A stretch of 64,000 bases of DNA, from NCBI GenBank assembly GCA_040765295.1, contig JAXGSB010000001.1:1178001-1242000 (forward strand), written 5' to 3'. The DNA is from Scatomorpha sp040765295. GTDB taxonomy: Bacteria > Bacillota > Clostridia > Oscillospirales > Oscillospiraceae. The position numbers and the translations under genes are program-made. This document shows positions 18,006-27,440 of this stretch, piece by piece (within the stretch, counting starts at the first letter, position 1; each line of letters begins with the position of its first letter). Below the pieces are notes generated by a model, which saw nothing but the letters and a program-made list of their open reading frames with translations, had not been told where the DNA came from and searched no databases.

Positions 18006-19025
18006 CTAATATATGAACATTGCGTCTCCAAAAGAAAAAAACCTGTATTTTTCCTTTACTGCCTCATTATAAGCTCTCAATATTTTATCCCTGCCCGCAA
18101 AAGCGGAAACAAGCATTATGAGAGTGGATTCAGGCAAATGAAAATTTGTTATTAGCGCATCTATGCACTTAAACTCGTATCCGGGGTATATAAAAATATC
18201 TGTTGAACCTGTTTCAGCAGAAATTCCCCCGCTTTCATTATAGGCGCTTTCCAAAGTTCTGCATGCTGTAGTTCCAACGGCAATAATCCTGCCGCCTTTT
18301 GATTTTATCTTATTGATTTTAGCAGCGTTTTCCTCATCTATAAGAAAATACTCCGAGTGCATCTTATGATTTTCTATATTTTCCTCATAGACCGGCCTGA
18401 AAGTGCCTAAGCCTATATGAAGCGTTATATAAGCAAGCTCTACTCCCTTATTCTTGAGTTTTTCGAGAAGCTCTTCGGTAAAGTGAAGACCGGCTGTCGG
18501 AGCCGCAACAGAACCGGGATCTTTTGCGTAAACAGTCTGATATCTTGCCGGATTTTCAAGCTTTGTTTTTATGTATGGAGGCAGCGGCGTTTGACCTATT
18601 TTATCTAAAATCTCCAGAAAAACACCTTCACAGTTAAAATCTATTACTCTAATGCCATCCGGCAAAATTTCTTTTACAACGCCGGACAAGCCCTCAGGAA
18701 ATACTATATTTTCTCCCAGTCTTGCATATTTGCCGGGCTTTACAAGGCACTCCCATATACCTTCCCCCAAATCCCTGAGAAGAAAAACCTCAAGTCTGCC
18801 TCCGCTTTTTTTCTTTCCAAAGAGTCTCGCCGGTATCACCTTTGATCTGTTCATAACCAAGCAGTCACCCGGATTCAGCATATTAATTATATTTACGAAC
18901 GTGCTGTGCTCTATTTCTCCGCTATCCTTATTTAAACACATAAGGCGCGATTTATCGCGCCTTTCCAATGCGGTTTGTGCTATGAGTTCTTCGGGGAGTT
19001 CATAGTAAAAATCATGCGTGAGCAT
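18006..19025 (-). CDS. queA: tRNA preQ1(34) S-adenosylmethionine ribosyltransferase-isomerase QueA
   Basis: Transfers the ribosyl moiety of SAM to preQ1 in tRNA, giving epoxyqueuosine. The 339-aa sequence has the family marks DFYYELPEELIAQTALERRD at the start, VMNRSKVIPARLFGKK, PLPPYIK, SVAAPTAGLHFTEELL, THIGLGTFRPV-like ITLHIGLGTFRPV, and ITNFHLPESTLIMLVSAFAG. It directly precedes tgt. Confidence 0.97.
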   Translation of the reverse strand: MLTHDFYYELPEELIAQTALERRDKSRLMCLNKDSGEIEHSTFVNIINMLNPGDCLVMNRSKVIPARLFGKKKSGGRLEVFLLRDLGEGIWECLVKPGKYARLGENIVFPEGLSGVVKEILPDGIRVIDFNCEGVFLEILDKIGQTPLPPYIKTKLENPARYQTVYAKDPGSVAAPTAGLHFTEELLEKLKNKGVELAYITLHIGLGTFRPVYEENIENHKMHSEYFLIDEENAAKINKIKSKGGRIIAVGTTACRTLESAYNESGGISAETGSTDIFIYPGYEFKCIDALITNFHLPESTLIMLVSAFAGRDKILRAYNEAVKEKYRFFSFGDAMFIY

Positions 19026-19028
19026 AAA

Positions 19029-21200
19029 TTATTTTATACCTCTTACTAAAGAAACATCGTTATAGTAAAACGCTAAAATTTGGTCAAAGCTGCAGCCGAA
19101 ATTGGCTGACAGGCCATATGCTCCAAATTGACTGAGCCCCAGGCTGTGTCCCCAACCGGAGCCTACAAACTTGAAGTTGCCGCCTTCTTTTGCTACAGAG
19201 TATCTTATACTCGGTAAGCCCAAACTGCCCGTTGAGAAGCTGTAGCAAGCGGGACCCTTCAGTTCTTTCACTACGTAATTTTCACATATAAATCTCAACA
19301 CAATAGTGTTTCCGGTTGGAGATTTTTCTGTCTCTATCTTTTCGACATTGCCTATTCCCTTGTCAAATTTCTCTTTTAAAATTTCTCTAAGCTCTGCCGC
19401 GCTGAACACCCTGGTCCATGAGCTGAATTTATTTATACTGTTGGTACTTGCCTCATACGGATCTACAACTCCTCTCAGATATGCAACATCTCCGCCGAAT
19501 ACATTCCTGCTGTTTTCACTGCCGCCGCCGTTTGATGATGAATACATAGCCGAAATAAGCCTTCCGTTGTATGTGAGATACAGCCCCTCAGTTGCCTTCA
19601 CTTGCTCATCCGAGTAGGGTATCGAACGGTTTGTACCCCTGTAGACTTGCGAAAAAATGTCGTTGGATACATCGAATCCATAATCCCTATATGCGCCGAA
19701 ATGGTTGGCAGCATAAGTCCTCGCGCATACTGCCTGAGCCTTTAGAGCCTCTGCCGGCCATGTGCCGGACATCTCATAAGGTAAAACTCCGCATACATAG
19801 TCTTCAATATCAACAACGTTCACAACCGTCAGGTCATCTGTCCTCCTTGAAAACTCAAAGTCCCCATAATATTTGAAGTCGGCAATCCATGTTTGCGGCT
19901 TATCTCCGGGGCCTTCTTTTATTGGGCTTATGGCAAGTTTTTTATTCAATCCCTCGTCAAACTCGAAAACGACTTCTCCGGTATCGTAGTTCAAAACAGA
20001 AATACAATTTGATGTGCCGGAAACAACATTCCCGGATACATTTCTGTCTGAAATCGCCTTTAGGGCATCCTCATTGCTCTTGTACTGCCCCAGAAGCACA
20101 CGGTAGCTGCCAAAGTAACGCATCGGAAATGCATCTTGGTAGGCCGCAACCCCTGAGTTTTCATTGATAAAATTCAAAGCTTCTTCAAAAGTGATGAACG
20201 TCTTGGAAAGCATTATGTGGAAACAACCTGTTTCATACTTATCGCCAATGCTGAGGTTTTTATCTTTACATACAATTATATTAGGTGAGCTCGTATATCC
20301 CAGTTCAACAAATTCCCGATTTTCGTTTAAAACGCCAAATAGATAACCTATTATCGGGCTATCGTATCTGCGCGAGCGCATCAACGTAACATACGGCAAG
20401 GTATGGTTTCTAATCTCACTCTCCTCATCGTAGTAATATAGACCAACCTTGACTTTATTATAGGCAAGATTTATCTCACCGGAGACTTCAAGTCCGGGCA
20501 GCTTATCTTTGGGATTATCTATAGCCTCCACACTGTTCTCGCTGTTCGTATCTGATGTCTCAGCTTTGACTTCATCTTCGGGAACAGAAACTATCGGGGA
20601 ATCGACCGAGTTTTGATTTTGATTCTCCAGCTGTTTTTCCTCGGAGTTTTCTCCTGTGTTTTCCATGCCTTCCGTTCCCCTGTAGTCGCCTTCGTCAGCT
20701 ACTTCCTCTTCGGGCAGGTTCGGCGGAAGAGCCGGAGTTGCCGCCGGAGTGGGTATGGGTGTTGGAACCGGAGTTGGTGCCGGCGTCGGTTTCGGTGTTG
20801 TCTTGGGAACTTCGGTCTTATATTTGGGTTCAGGAAGCTTTATTATTGATGGGGTCCCCTTATTCTCCTCATTGAGTTTTTGATTATTTTGGGGCGCAGC
20901 AGCTTCGAAGCCGCTGAACTTATCTTTCATCTCAGGCGCTTTTTTAGCTTCACCTTCACTGCCGCTCTTTTTCTCATTATCATTTTTTGAATCCGGCGAT
21001 TCACTCTTTGAAATCTCTTTATCAGCGGATTCTCTGAGTGCTTCGGTTTCATCTTCAAAATCGTAGCTTCTTGTCTTCTGTTCCCTGCTTGCCACATAAT
21101 TATCCACTGTTTTTTTTATGAGTCTTCCGGGCCAGATAAGTATCCCGACCATAGCTATCAATATCAGCGAAGTAATAATTATTCCTATATATTTTCTCAT
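19029..21200 (-). CDS. SpoIID/LytB-domain cell-wall protein with long disordered linker
   Basis: 723-aa membrane-anchored protein. Order: N-terminal membrane segment (about 6-24), a charged and Pro/Thr-rich linker with repeated (P/T)P(T/A)P units (about 130-165), a SPOR-like segment around 330-390, and a C-terminal SpoIID domain (about 440-715). The domain has the catalytic-type Glu in VLPYEMSGTWPAEALKAQ, followed by ARTYAANHF, YSSSNGGGSENSRNVFGG and GWGHSLGLSQFGAYGLS. SpoIID-family enzymes are lytic transglycosylases acting on peptidoglycan. The gene lies beside queA, 3 nt away; it need not be sporulation-specific. Confidence 0.88.
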   Translation of the reverse strand: MRKYIGIIITSLILIAMVGILIWPGRLIKKTVDNYVASREQKTRSYDFEDETEALRESADKEISKSESPDSKNDNEKKSGSEGEAKKAPEMKDKFSGFEAAAPQNNQKLNEENKGTPSIIKLPEPKYKTEVPKTTPKPTPAPTPVPTPIPTPAATPALPPNLPEEEVADEGDYRGTEGMENTGENSEEKQLENQNQNSVDSPIVSVPEDEVKAETSDTNSENSVEAIDNPKDKLPGLEVSGEINLAYNKVKVGLYYYDEESEIRNHTLPYVTLMRSRRYDSPIIGYLFGVLNENREFVELGYTSSPNIIVCKDKNLSIGDKYETGCFHIMLSKTFITFEEALNFINENSGVAAYQDAFPMRYFGSYRVLLGQYKSNEDALKAISDRNVSGNVVSGTSNCISVLNYDTGEVVFEFDEGLNKKLAISPIKEGPGDKPQTWIADFKYYGDFEFSRRTDDLTVVNVVDIEDYVCGVLPYEMSGTWPAEALKAQAVCARTYAANHFGAYRDYGFDVSNDIFSQVYRGTNRSIPYSDEQVKATEGLYLTYNGRLISAMYSSSNGGGSENSRNVFGGDVAYLRGVVDPYEASTNSINKFSSWTRVFSAAELREILKEKFDKGIGNVEKIETEKSPTGNTIVLRFICENYVVKELKGPACYSFSTGSLGLPSIRYSVAKEGGNFKFVGSGWGHSLGLSQFGAYGLSANFGCSFDQILAFYYNDVSLVRGIK

Positions 21201-21241
21201 TTATCTGCTCCATTTTTCATGTACAGTTTCTGTTTAAAACC

Positions 21242-21266
21242 TTTTCAGCAGCAGAACTGCTGAAAA
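21242..21266 (-). terminator. Terminator of wecB
   Basis: Perfect 10-bp stem TTTTCAGCAG / CTGCTGAAAA with a 5-nt loop, 52 nt after the wecB stop on the minus strand and before the SpoIID-like gene. Confidence 0.75.
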
Positions 21267-21317
21267 TCGCTCAATGCTCAATCTGCAACGAGGCCGTTTC
21301 CTATATTTATTAAAAAA

Positions 21318-22433
21318 TCACGCTTTGTTGAACACCTGTATTACAGCCTCAACAATACGTTCACTTGCATACCCGTCTCCGTATGGATTTGACGCCTTGC
21401 TCATTTTCTCATATTCTTCTCTGTTTGTTAATAAGTTTTTAGTTTCTTCATATATTTTTTCTTCATCAGTTCCGACAAGCCTTAAAGTGCCAGCCTTGAT
21501 GCCTTCCGGTCTTTCGGTTGTATCTCTTAAAACAAGCACCGGCTTTCCTAAACTCGGAGCCTCTTCTTGGATACCGCCGCTGTCTGTAAGTATCAAATAC
21601 GCCCTATTTTGAAAATTATGAAAATCGAATACGTCAAGGGGTTCTATCATTTTAATACGGTCCGAACCTATTAATACTTCATTCGCAAGTTCTCTCACCA
21701 TTGGGTTTAGATGTATCGGATACAACACTTTTACATCGTTGAATTCATCTGCTATTCTTTTAACAGCTTTGAATATATTCCTCATACGATTTCCCAGGTT
21801 TTCTCTCCTGTGGACCGTCAATAAAATCAGCCTTTCATCTTTGCCGACCCATTCCAGTTCCTTGTGATTATATTTTTTGCTGACCGTTGTTTTCATGGCA
21901 TCTATAACAGTGTTGCCTGTAACAAATATTTTTTCATCCGGAATGTTTTCTGCAAGCAAATTCTCTTTGTTTAAGTCAGTTGGAGCAAAACACATGTCTG
22001 ATAGCCTGTCGACCATTTGTCTGTTCATTTCCTCCGGATATGGAGAATACTTGTTGTTTGTTCTAAGTCCCGCTTCGACATGACCGATTGCCACCTGATT
22101 ATAAAATGCGGCAAGCGCCGCGGCAAAGGTGGTTGATGTATCACCGTGAACCAGGATTATATCCGGCCGAACCTCGAGGATTACTTCTTCAAGTCCTCTC
22201 AAAACCCTTGCGGTAATCTGCGAAAGAGTTTGACCGGATTCCATTATATTGAGGTCATAACGAGGTTTTATATCAAAAGTTTCCAGTACCTGATCAAGCA
22301 TTTGTCTGTGCTGCGCTGTTACACAGACAATGCTTTCGGTCTCTTTTCTTTTTTCCAGTTCCTTGACAAGCGGAGCCATTTTAATTGCTTCCGGTCGGGT
22401 GCCAAAGATGGATAATACTTTAATTTTTTTCAT
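21318..22433 (-). CDS. wecB: UDP-N-acetylglucosamine 2-epimerase (non-hydrolysing)
   Basis: Interconverts UDP-GlcNAc and UDP-ManNAc, supplying ManNAc for teichoic-acid or surface-glycan synthesis. The 371-aa length is standard. Motifs: FGTRPEAIKMAPLV at the start, HGDTSTTFAAALAAFYN, GHVEAGLRTNNKYSPYPEEMNRQ, HRRENLGNRM, and LTDSGGIQEEAPSLGKPVLVLRDTTERPEG (split over residues 285-320). It is alone on the minus strand, divergent from asd. Confidence 0.96.
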   Translation of the reverse strand: MKKIKVLSIFGTRPEAIKMAPLVKELEKRKETESIVCVTAQHRQMLDQVLETFDIKPRYDLNIMESGQTLSQITARVLRGLEEVILEVRPDIILVHGDTSTTFAAALAAFYNQVAIGHVEAGLRTNNKYSPYPEEMNRQMVDRLSDMCFAPTDLNKENLLAENIPDEKIFVTGNTVIDAMKTTVSKKYNHKELEWVGKDERLILLTVHRRENLGNRMRNIFKAVKRIADEFNDVKVLYPIHLNPMVRELANEVLIGSDRIKMIEPLDVFDFHNFQNRAYLILTDSGGIQEEAPSLGKPVLVLRDTTERPEGIKAGTLRLVGTDEEKIYEETKNLLTNREEYEKMSKASNPYGDGYASERIVEAVIQVFNKA

Positions 22434-22611
22434 ATAAGTCTTATATAATGTCTAACGAAATATTTTTTCAAGATATAAGATTCCAGCATATGTAAGTCTC
22501 AAACCCGGAATTACCTTAGATACTATAACACAAAATTTACACTTTAGGCTATATTTTCTATATTTGCTTTAAAGATATCGCTGTATTTGAAAGATAATTT
22601 ACTGTAACAGC

Positions 22612-22640
22612 TTGAAAAACTATTGCTTTTCTGTCATTAT
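22612..22640 (+). promoter_or_regulatory. Possible asd-dapA-dapB promoter
   Basis: TTGAAA (22612-22617) and CATTAT (22635-22640) are 17 nt apart, 70 nt before the asd start and upstream of an 18-bp palindrome. Confidence 0.4.
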
Positions 22641-22654
22641 TATGTGAAACTAAG

Positions 22655-22672
22655 GGATAAAATATTTTATCC
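22655..22672 (+). promoter_or_regulatory. 18-bp perfect palindrome in the asd leader
   Basis: GGATAAAATATTTTATCC is a perfect palindrome located 38 nt before the asd GTG start and about 15 nt after the proposed -10. Its position fits an operator for a dimeric repressor; no T-run follows, so it is not a terminator. Confidence 0.45.
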
Positions 22673-22710
22673 GGATAGTTGATTATTTGTTTGGTAGAGG
22701 TGGGGGTTTC

Positions 22711-23787
22711 GTGAAAAAGTACAAGGTTGGAATTATCGGCGGAACGGGGATGGTTGGACAAAGATTTGTAAGTCTTTTAGCCGAGCACCCGTGGTTTGAA
22801 ATTGCAGAAATTGCCGCAAGCTCCAGAAGCGCCGGCAGGACATATGACGAGGTCGTCGCTTCCCGCTGGGCGCTGAAAAACGATATGCCGGAAATTGTAA
22901 AAAACATAGTAATGAAAGATGCTTCCGATGTAAAAGCTGTTTCAGAAAATGTGGATTTCGTATTTTCAGCCGTAAATATGGATAATGACGAAATTGTGCG
23001 ACTTGAGGAATCTTATGCTAAGCGCGAGTGCCCTGTAGTATCAAATAACAGCGCCAACAGATTGACTCCCGATGTGCCTATGATCATACCCGAAGTAAAC
23101 CCTGAACATCTGAATATTCTTGATATGCAGAAGAAAAGGCTCGGGACAAAACGCGGCTTTATAGCGGTTAAATCCAACTGTTCTATTCAGTCTTATGTCC
23201 CGGCTCTTGAGCCTTTCAGAAAATCTCACGGAATTGACGAAATTCTGGTTTGCACCTATCAGGCAATTTCAGGCGCCGGTAAAACTTTTGAGAGCTGGCC
23301 CGAAATGATAGACAATGTCATTCCGTTCATAGGCGGCGAAGAAGAAAAATCGGAGATAGAGCCCCTTAAGGTTTGGGGCAATATTGGAAGTAGCGGCATC
23401 ATTTTAAATGATGAAATAAAAATCACCTCTCAATGCATAAGAGTGCCGGTTTTAGACGGACATATGGCCGCAGTTTTTGTGAAGTTTAAAAAGCCCATCG
23501 CTAAAGATGAAATTCTATCGACCTGGCAGAACTTCAGCGCTTTGCCTCAAAACTTGAAGCTCCCCACAGCTCCCAAACCGGCTATTAAATATTTTTACGA
23601 AGAAAACAGACCGCAAACGGGACTTGACCGAATGAATGAAAACGGAATGCAATTTTCCGTTGGAAGACTTAGGGAAGACAAGCTTTTCGACTATAAATTC
23701 GTCTGTCTTTCCCACAACACTTTAAGAGGCGCCGCCGGCGGCGCAGTACTATTGGCAGAACTGCTCTGTGCGCAGGGATATATTTAA
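22711..23787 (+). CDS. asd: Aspartate-semialdehyde dehydrogenase
   Basis: Reduces aspartyl phosphate to aspartate semialdehyde, the branch point to lysine/diaminopimelate and threonine. I choose the GTG at 22711 (358 aa, MKKYKVGIIGGTGMVGQRF) because GAGGTGG lies 8 nt before it and the nucleotide-binding GGTGMVGQ motif then sits at the normal place; an in-frame start 24 nt upstream lacks that. The catalytic Cys is in VKSNCSIQSY and the His in RVPVLDGHMA. The sequence is of the archaeal/fungal-like Asd type. It heads asd-dapA-dapB. Confidence 0.95.
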   Translation: MKKYKVGIIGGTGMVGQRFVSLLAEHPWFEIAEIAASSRSAGRTYDEVVASRWALKNDMPEIVKNIVMKDASDVKAVSENVDFVFSAVNMDNDEIVRLEESYAKRECPVVSNNSANRLTPDVPMIIPEVNPEHLNILDMQKKRLGTKRGFIAVKSNCSIQSYVPALEPFRKSHGIDEILVCTYQAISGAGKTFESWPEMIDNVIPFIGGEEEKSEIEPLKVWGNIGSSGIILNDEIKITSQCIRVPVLDGHMAAVFVKFKKPIAKDEILSTWQNFSALPQNLKLPTAPKPAIKYFYEENRPQTGLDRMNENGMQFSVGRLREDKLFDYKFVCLSHNTLRGAAGGAVLLAELLCAQGYI

Positions 23788-23802
23788 AAGGAGGAAGTAA
23801 AA

Positions 23803-24696
23803 ATGGCAAAAACACCTGTATTTAAGGGCTCATGCACCGCAATCGTCACGCCTTACAGAAACGGCGAGATTGATTACGATAAGTTTTCGGAGCTCATCGA
23901 GCATCAATACGTCAACAACACCGCAGCTATTTTAGTCTGCGGCACCACAGGAGAGAACCCGAGTCACACAGAGGCAGAGCACAATAAACTTGTTGAACAC
24001 TGCATAAGTGCTGTTGATTCGAGAATGAAAGTAGTTGTCGGCATAGGAGCCAACAACCCGTATCACGCTTTGGAATATGCCAAACACGCCGAGGCTAACG
24101 GCGCCGACGGTCTGCTGATGACAACTCCCTACTACAACAAGACAAGTCAAAAGGGTCTTGTTCAGCATTTTTCCTATGTTGCCGACAGAGTTTCCTGCCC
24201 CTTGATTTTATACAACGTTCCAGCTAGAACCGGTATCGGCATAAGTCCCGAAACCTATTTGGAGCTCTCTAAGCACCCCAACATCTGCGGCACAAAGGAA
24301 GCTTCGGGAAATCTGGCGCAGTTTGCTCTCACAAGGTCTCTTTGCGGCGACGATCTGCTGTTCTGGAGCGGAAACGATTCCGACACCGTCACTATGATGG
24401 CCATGGGCGCGCTGGGTGTCATCTCGGTTGCATCAAATGTAATTCCGAAAGAGGTAGCAGAGCTTTGCAGACTCTGCTTCGAGGGCGACTTTAAAGTCGC
24501 CAGCGATTATTACTTCAAATATGCCGACTTCTTTGAAGCCATCTTCGTTGAGACCAATCCCATGCCCATTAAAGAAGCAATGAATCTTCATGGAATGGAT
24601 GTCGGCGACCCTCGTCTGCCTCTTATTAATGTTTCGGAAAAAAGCAGGGAGCGCCTTATTGCTTCTATGAAGAACATCGGTCTGGCCGTAAAGTAG
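23803..24696 (+). CDS. dapA: 4-hydroxy-tetrahydrodipicolinate synthase
   Basis: Condenses pyruvate with aspartate semialdehyde. The 297-aa protein has CGTTGENPSHTEAEH (Thr pair of the active site), the Tyr in LILYNVPARTG, and the Schiff-base Lys in ICGTKEASGN. GGAGG precedes the ATG, 15 nt after asd. All catalytic residues appear intact. Confidence 0.97.
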   Translation: MAKTPVFKGSCTAIVTPYRNGEIDYDKFSELIEHQYVNNTAAILVCGTTGENPSHTEAEHNKLVEHCISAVDSRMKVVVGIGANNPYHALEYAKHAEANGADGLLMTTPYYNKTSQKGLVQHFSYVADRVSCPLILYNVPARTGIGISPETYLELSKHPNICGTKEASGNLAQFALTRSLCGDDLLFWSGNDSDTVTMMAMGALGVISVASNVIPKEVAELCRLCFEGDFKVASDYYFKYADFFEAIFVETNPMPIKEAMNLHGMDVGDPRLPLINVSEKSRERLIASMKNIGLAVK

Positions 24697-24706
24697 AGGC
24701 TTTCAT

Positions 24707-25477
24707 ATGACAAAAGTTATTTTATCCGGCTCGGCTTCTCACATGGGAAAAGAAGTTATTTCATTTTGTGAAAACTCGTGCGATATTCAGATAGTTGCGG
24801 GCATTTCAAGAAATCCTGACTCTTCTCTCCCCTTCCCTGTATATTCCGACATAAACGAATTTAACGGAGAGGCTGATGTGATAGTCGATTTTTCTCATCC
24901 TCTTAAACTGGAAATGATACTTAGTTTTGCCGAATCGAGAAGGATTCCGCTTGTACTTTGCACAACGGGCTACAGCAAAGCTGACGAGGAAAAGATTGCT
25001 GCAACAGCCGAAAAAGTTGCTGTACTCAAATCCTCGAACATGTCGCTTGGCGTAAACCTTATGCTCAAGCTCTGCAAGAATGCAGCCTCTGTATTGGGCG
25101 CGGACTACGACATTGAAATTGTCGAAAAGCACCACAGGAGAAAGATTGATTCTCCGAGCGGCACAGCCATTATGCTGGCCGATAAAATCGCAGAGAGCCT
25201 TTCCGACGAGGCTGTATATGTTTACGACAGGCACTCAAAACGCGCAGCCAGAGGCAAAAACGAGATCGGCATACAGTCTTTAAGAGGCGGAAATATTGTG
25301 GGCGAACACAGTGTGATTTTCTGCGGAGACGAGGAAATTTTGGAGCTTAAACACAGTGCGCTCTCTCGCCGAGTTTTTGCTCGCGGAGCAATTGAAGCCG
25401 CAAAATTCATAAGTTCGGCAACTAAGCCCGGACTTTACAACATGGATGATCTCATCTCAAATAAAATCGGACTTTAA
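24707..25477 (+). CDS. dapB: 4-hydroxy-tetrahydrodipicolinate reductase
   Basis: NAD(P)H-dependent reductase of the lysine/DAP pathway. The 256-aa protein has the catalytic box VEKHHRRKIDSPSGTA (His-His and Lys) around residue 143, and CTTGYSKADEEKI for the cofactor-binding loop. The N-terminal nucleotide-binding motif reads LSGSASHMGKEV, diverging from the usual GxxGxMG at the first two glycines. It starts 10 nt after dapA and ends the operon. Confidence 0.95.
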   Translation: MTKVILSGSASHMGKEVISFCENSCDIQIVAGISRNPDSSLPFPVYSDINEFNGEADVIVDFSHPLKLEMILSFAESRRIPLVLCTTGYSKADEEKIAATAEKVAVLKSSNMSLGVNLMLKLCKNAASVLGADYDIEIVEKHHRRKIDSPSGTAIMLADKIAESLSDEAVYVYDRHSKRAARGKNEIGIQSLRGGNIVGEHSVIFCGDEEILELKHSALSRRVFARGAIEAAKFISSATKPGLYNMDDLISNKIGL

Positions 25478-25513
25478 AATATATGGGCAATAAAATTGCC
25501 CATATATTTTGCC

Positions 25514-25541
25514 TTTACAAGTTTATTTTATGTGCTATAAT
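25514..25541 (+). promoter_or_regulatory. tRNA-Ala promoter with extended -10
   Basis: TTTACA (25514-25519), 16-nt spacer, TATAAT (25536-25541) with TGC immediately upstream (25533-25535), 11 nt before the tRNA. Confidence 0.75.
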
Positions 25542-25552
25542 ACATAGGCCTT

Positions 25553-25628
25553 GGGCCTGTAGCTCAGCTGGGAGAGCGTTCGGTTCGCATCCGAGAGGTC
25601 GAGAGTTCGAGTCTCTTCAGGTCCACCA
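25553..25628 (+). tRNA. tRNA-Ala (anticodon CGC)
   Basis: 76-nt cloverleaf with encoded CCA. Acceptor GGGCCTG pairs with CAGGTCC including G3-U70, the alanine identity pair. The anticodon stem is TTCGG/CCGAG with loop TTCGCAT, giving anticodon CGC (codon GCG). T-arm GAGAG/CTCTT with loop TTCGAGT. Confidence 0.93.
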
Positions 25629-25634
25629 CATTTT

Positions 25635-25676
25635 GTCCGAAAATCCGGCTTTATTCCGGCTTTTCGGACATTTTTC
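25635..25676 (+). terminator. tRNA-Ala terminator hairpin (left copy)
   Basis: GTCCGAAAATCCGG (25635-25648), 7-nt loop, CCGGCTTTTCGGAC (25656-25669), one mismatch, followed by a T-rich tail. A diverged copy lies beyond the insertion element at 27441-27475. Confidence 0.75.
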
Positions 25677-27440
25677 TTTGTTTTTTGCACTTTTTTTGAA
25701 AAATATGAAGCAGCCGTTCATCACATGGCCGCTATCAGTGCCTTTGCTCCTATCATATTGATTGCTCTTGTTATGTTGTAGGCCAGAAAACTCAGCCCCA
25801 GCTCTGCTGAGGCTTTTTCTTTGCCCTTACACAGTAAATAATGTGCACCGTTATACCATTTTACCGTTCCGAACGGATGCTCAGAAAGACACATTCGCTC
25901 TTTTAACTTTTCTTTGTTGTCTTCTATGCGCAAAACAACTTTTTTCTTCGGCACGTGTCCCGTATCAAGAGTGTGGTTATTTGGACTGATTCTTGCATTC
26001 GGCGGTATTGCCTGTATAGGTCCTCTGAGAATCCCGAACATTTTTACTGGTACACAGTCTGTTTCAGGGCCAAAGCTGACCTCTTTCCATTCCGCATTTG
26101 TACATTTGTTTTTACAAGCTCGACAACGTTCTTTATCTTTGTATACCGTATTTCTGCCGCGTTTTTTGGAATACCGAAGCTCATGTCCCATGGGGCAGAT
26201 TACTCTTCCCTCGGAATCTCGTACAAAACAACTGATTGCTCCTTTGGTCTGTAATTCCACTGTGATGCCGCTGCCCTCATAGATATTAGGCAAAACTCCC
26301 GCTTTTATGCACTTCTCGATATCTTCCCGTTTTGTGGAATTTCGCTCTTCTTCCGTTATCTCATTTTCCTCATAGGGCAGGTCATAGCTTCGCTCTTCCT
26401 TGTCGTACTTCAGAGCAACCGTAGGAGCTGTTCCGTCGTAGATACAATCTAATATATCTGCCTTGCTTTCATAACCTTTATCCGCAACAACCGATATTGT
26501 CGATACTTCCAGCTGCTCCTTGGCTTGTGATGCAAGCTTAGATAAAAGTCCTTGATCTGTATTGCGGTTTGTAACCTCATACTCCGCTATCATATGGCTC
26601 CCGCTGTCAACTGCCGTCTGTACATTGTAGCAACAGTGAAATCCGTCTTTTGAGTGCATTCGTCTGGCTTCAGAATCTGTCGTCAATATCTGCCGTTCTC
26701 CGCTTTCAAGAAGCTCTTTTAAAATACCCTCGTATTTTTCTTGGCGAGTACGAAGTTCTTCTACTGCCGCTTTTACCTTGCCGTTTTCTTCTTCTGTTGC
26801 AGGTTCCGATTGGTCGCACTCTTCCATTTCCTCAAGATATTTCTTTATCTTCTCATCTATATGTGCCAGCTTCTTTTCCAATACCTCTTTATTGTAGCAA
26901 TTATCTTTACTGTTTACTGCTCGTATTTTGCTCCCGTCTATTGCCAGAAGCTCTCGATTATATAGTCCAAGCTTTATACACAGTTTTCCAAAGGCGCGAA
27001 ATGTATTGCGTATTGCAGATGCATTTTCCTTTCGAAAATCTGAAATAGTCCGAAAGTCAGGCTTTAACTCTCCAAGCAGATAGAAAAGTTCTATGTTCCT
27101 CCTGCATTCTCTCATCAGCATACGGCTGGAGCGAATTCGATTGAGATAGCCATAAATATACAGTTTCAATAAATCTCTCGGATCATAGGCAGGTCGGCCG
27201 GTCTGAGCAGGTTGGGATTTTGAAAATCCCAATCCTTCCATATCCAAAGAATCTACAAATGCATCAATCACCCTAACCGGGTTTTCATCATCTAAATAGT
27301 CCTCAACACATTCAGGCAGAAAGTTGATTTGCATACGATCTCTCTTTTCTATATACTTCATCTTTTTCGCTCACCTCTTGCACTATTTTAACATATTTTC
27401 ACCCTTTTTCTTCTCTTTTCGGACAGTCTGACCAAAATTT
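25670..27440 (-). mobile_element. IS1182-family insertion sequence (ends approximate)
   Basis: A single intact transposase gene flanked on both sides by near-copies of the same ~50-bp hairpin. I could not find clean terminal inverted repeats, so the ends given are simply the limits of the flanking hairpins. IS1182 elements are recorded with widely varying target duplications. Confidence 0.6.
25721..27361 (-). CDS. IS1182-family transposase
   Basis: 546-aa DDE transposase. The N-terminal DUF772-type region has RPAYDPRDLLKLYIYGYLNR and SRMLMRECRRNIELFYLLG, then PDFRTISDFRKEN. The catalytic residues are visible as Asp in LLAIDGSKIRA, Asp in SVVADKGYESKADI, and Glu in CLSEHPFGTVKWYNG; a cysteine cluster (CRACKNKC) lies in between. 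No frameshift or stop is present, so the protein should be functional. The gene ends AAM-stop 45 nt from the left hairpin. Confidence 0.92.
   Translation of the reverse strand: MKYIEKRDRMQINFLPECVEDYLDDENPVRVIDAFVDSLDMEGLGFSKSQPAQTGRPAYDPRDLLKLYIYGYLNRIRSSRMLMRECRRNIELFYLLGELKPDFRTISDFRKENASAIRNTFRAFGKLCIKLGLYNRELLAIDGSKIRAVNSKDNCYNKEVLEKKLAHIDEKIKKYLEEMEECDQSEPATEEENGKVKAAVEELRTRQEKYEGILKELLESGERQILTTDSEARRMHSKDGFHCCYNVQTAVDSGSHMIAEYEVTNRNTDQGLLSKLASQAKEQLEVSTISVVADKGYESKADILDCIYDGTAPTVALKYDKEERSYDLPYEENEITEEERNSTKREDIEKCIKAGVLPNIYEGSGITVELQTKGAISCFVRDSEGRVICPMGHELRYSKKRGRNTVYKDKERCRACKNKCTNAEWKEVSFGPETDCVPVKMFGILRGPIQAIPPNARISPNNHTLDTGHVPKKKVVLRIEDNKEKLKERMCLSEHPFGTVKWYNGAHYLLCKGKEKASAELGLSFLAYNITRAINMIGAKALIAAM

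Noticed and set aside
22693..22703. GGTAGAGGTGGGG resembling the start of a lysine riboswitch
   Set aside because: It lies directly before the asd GTG as a ribosome-binding site, and no long lysine-riboswitch stems precede it.
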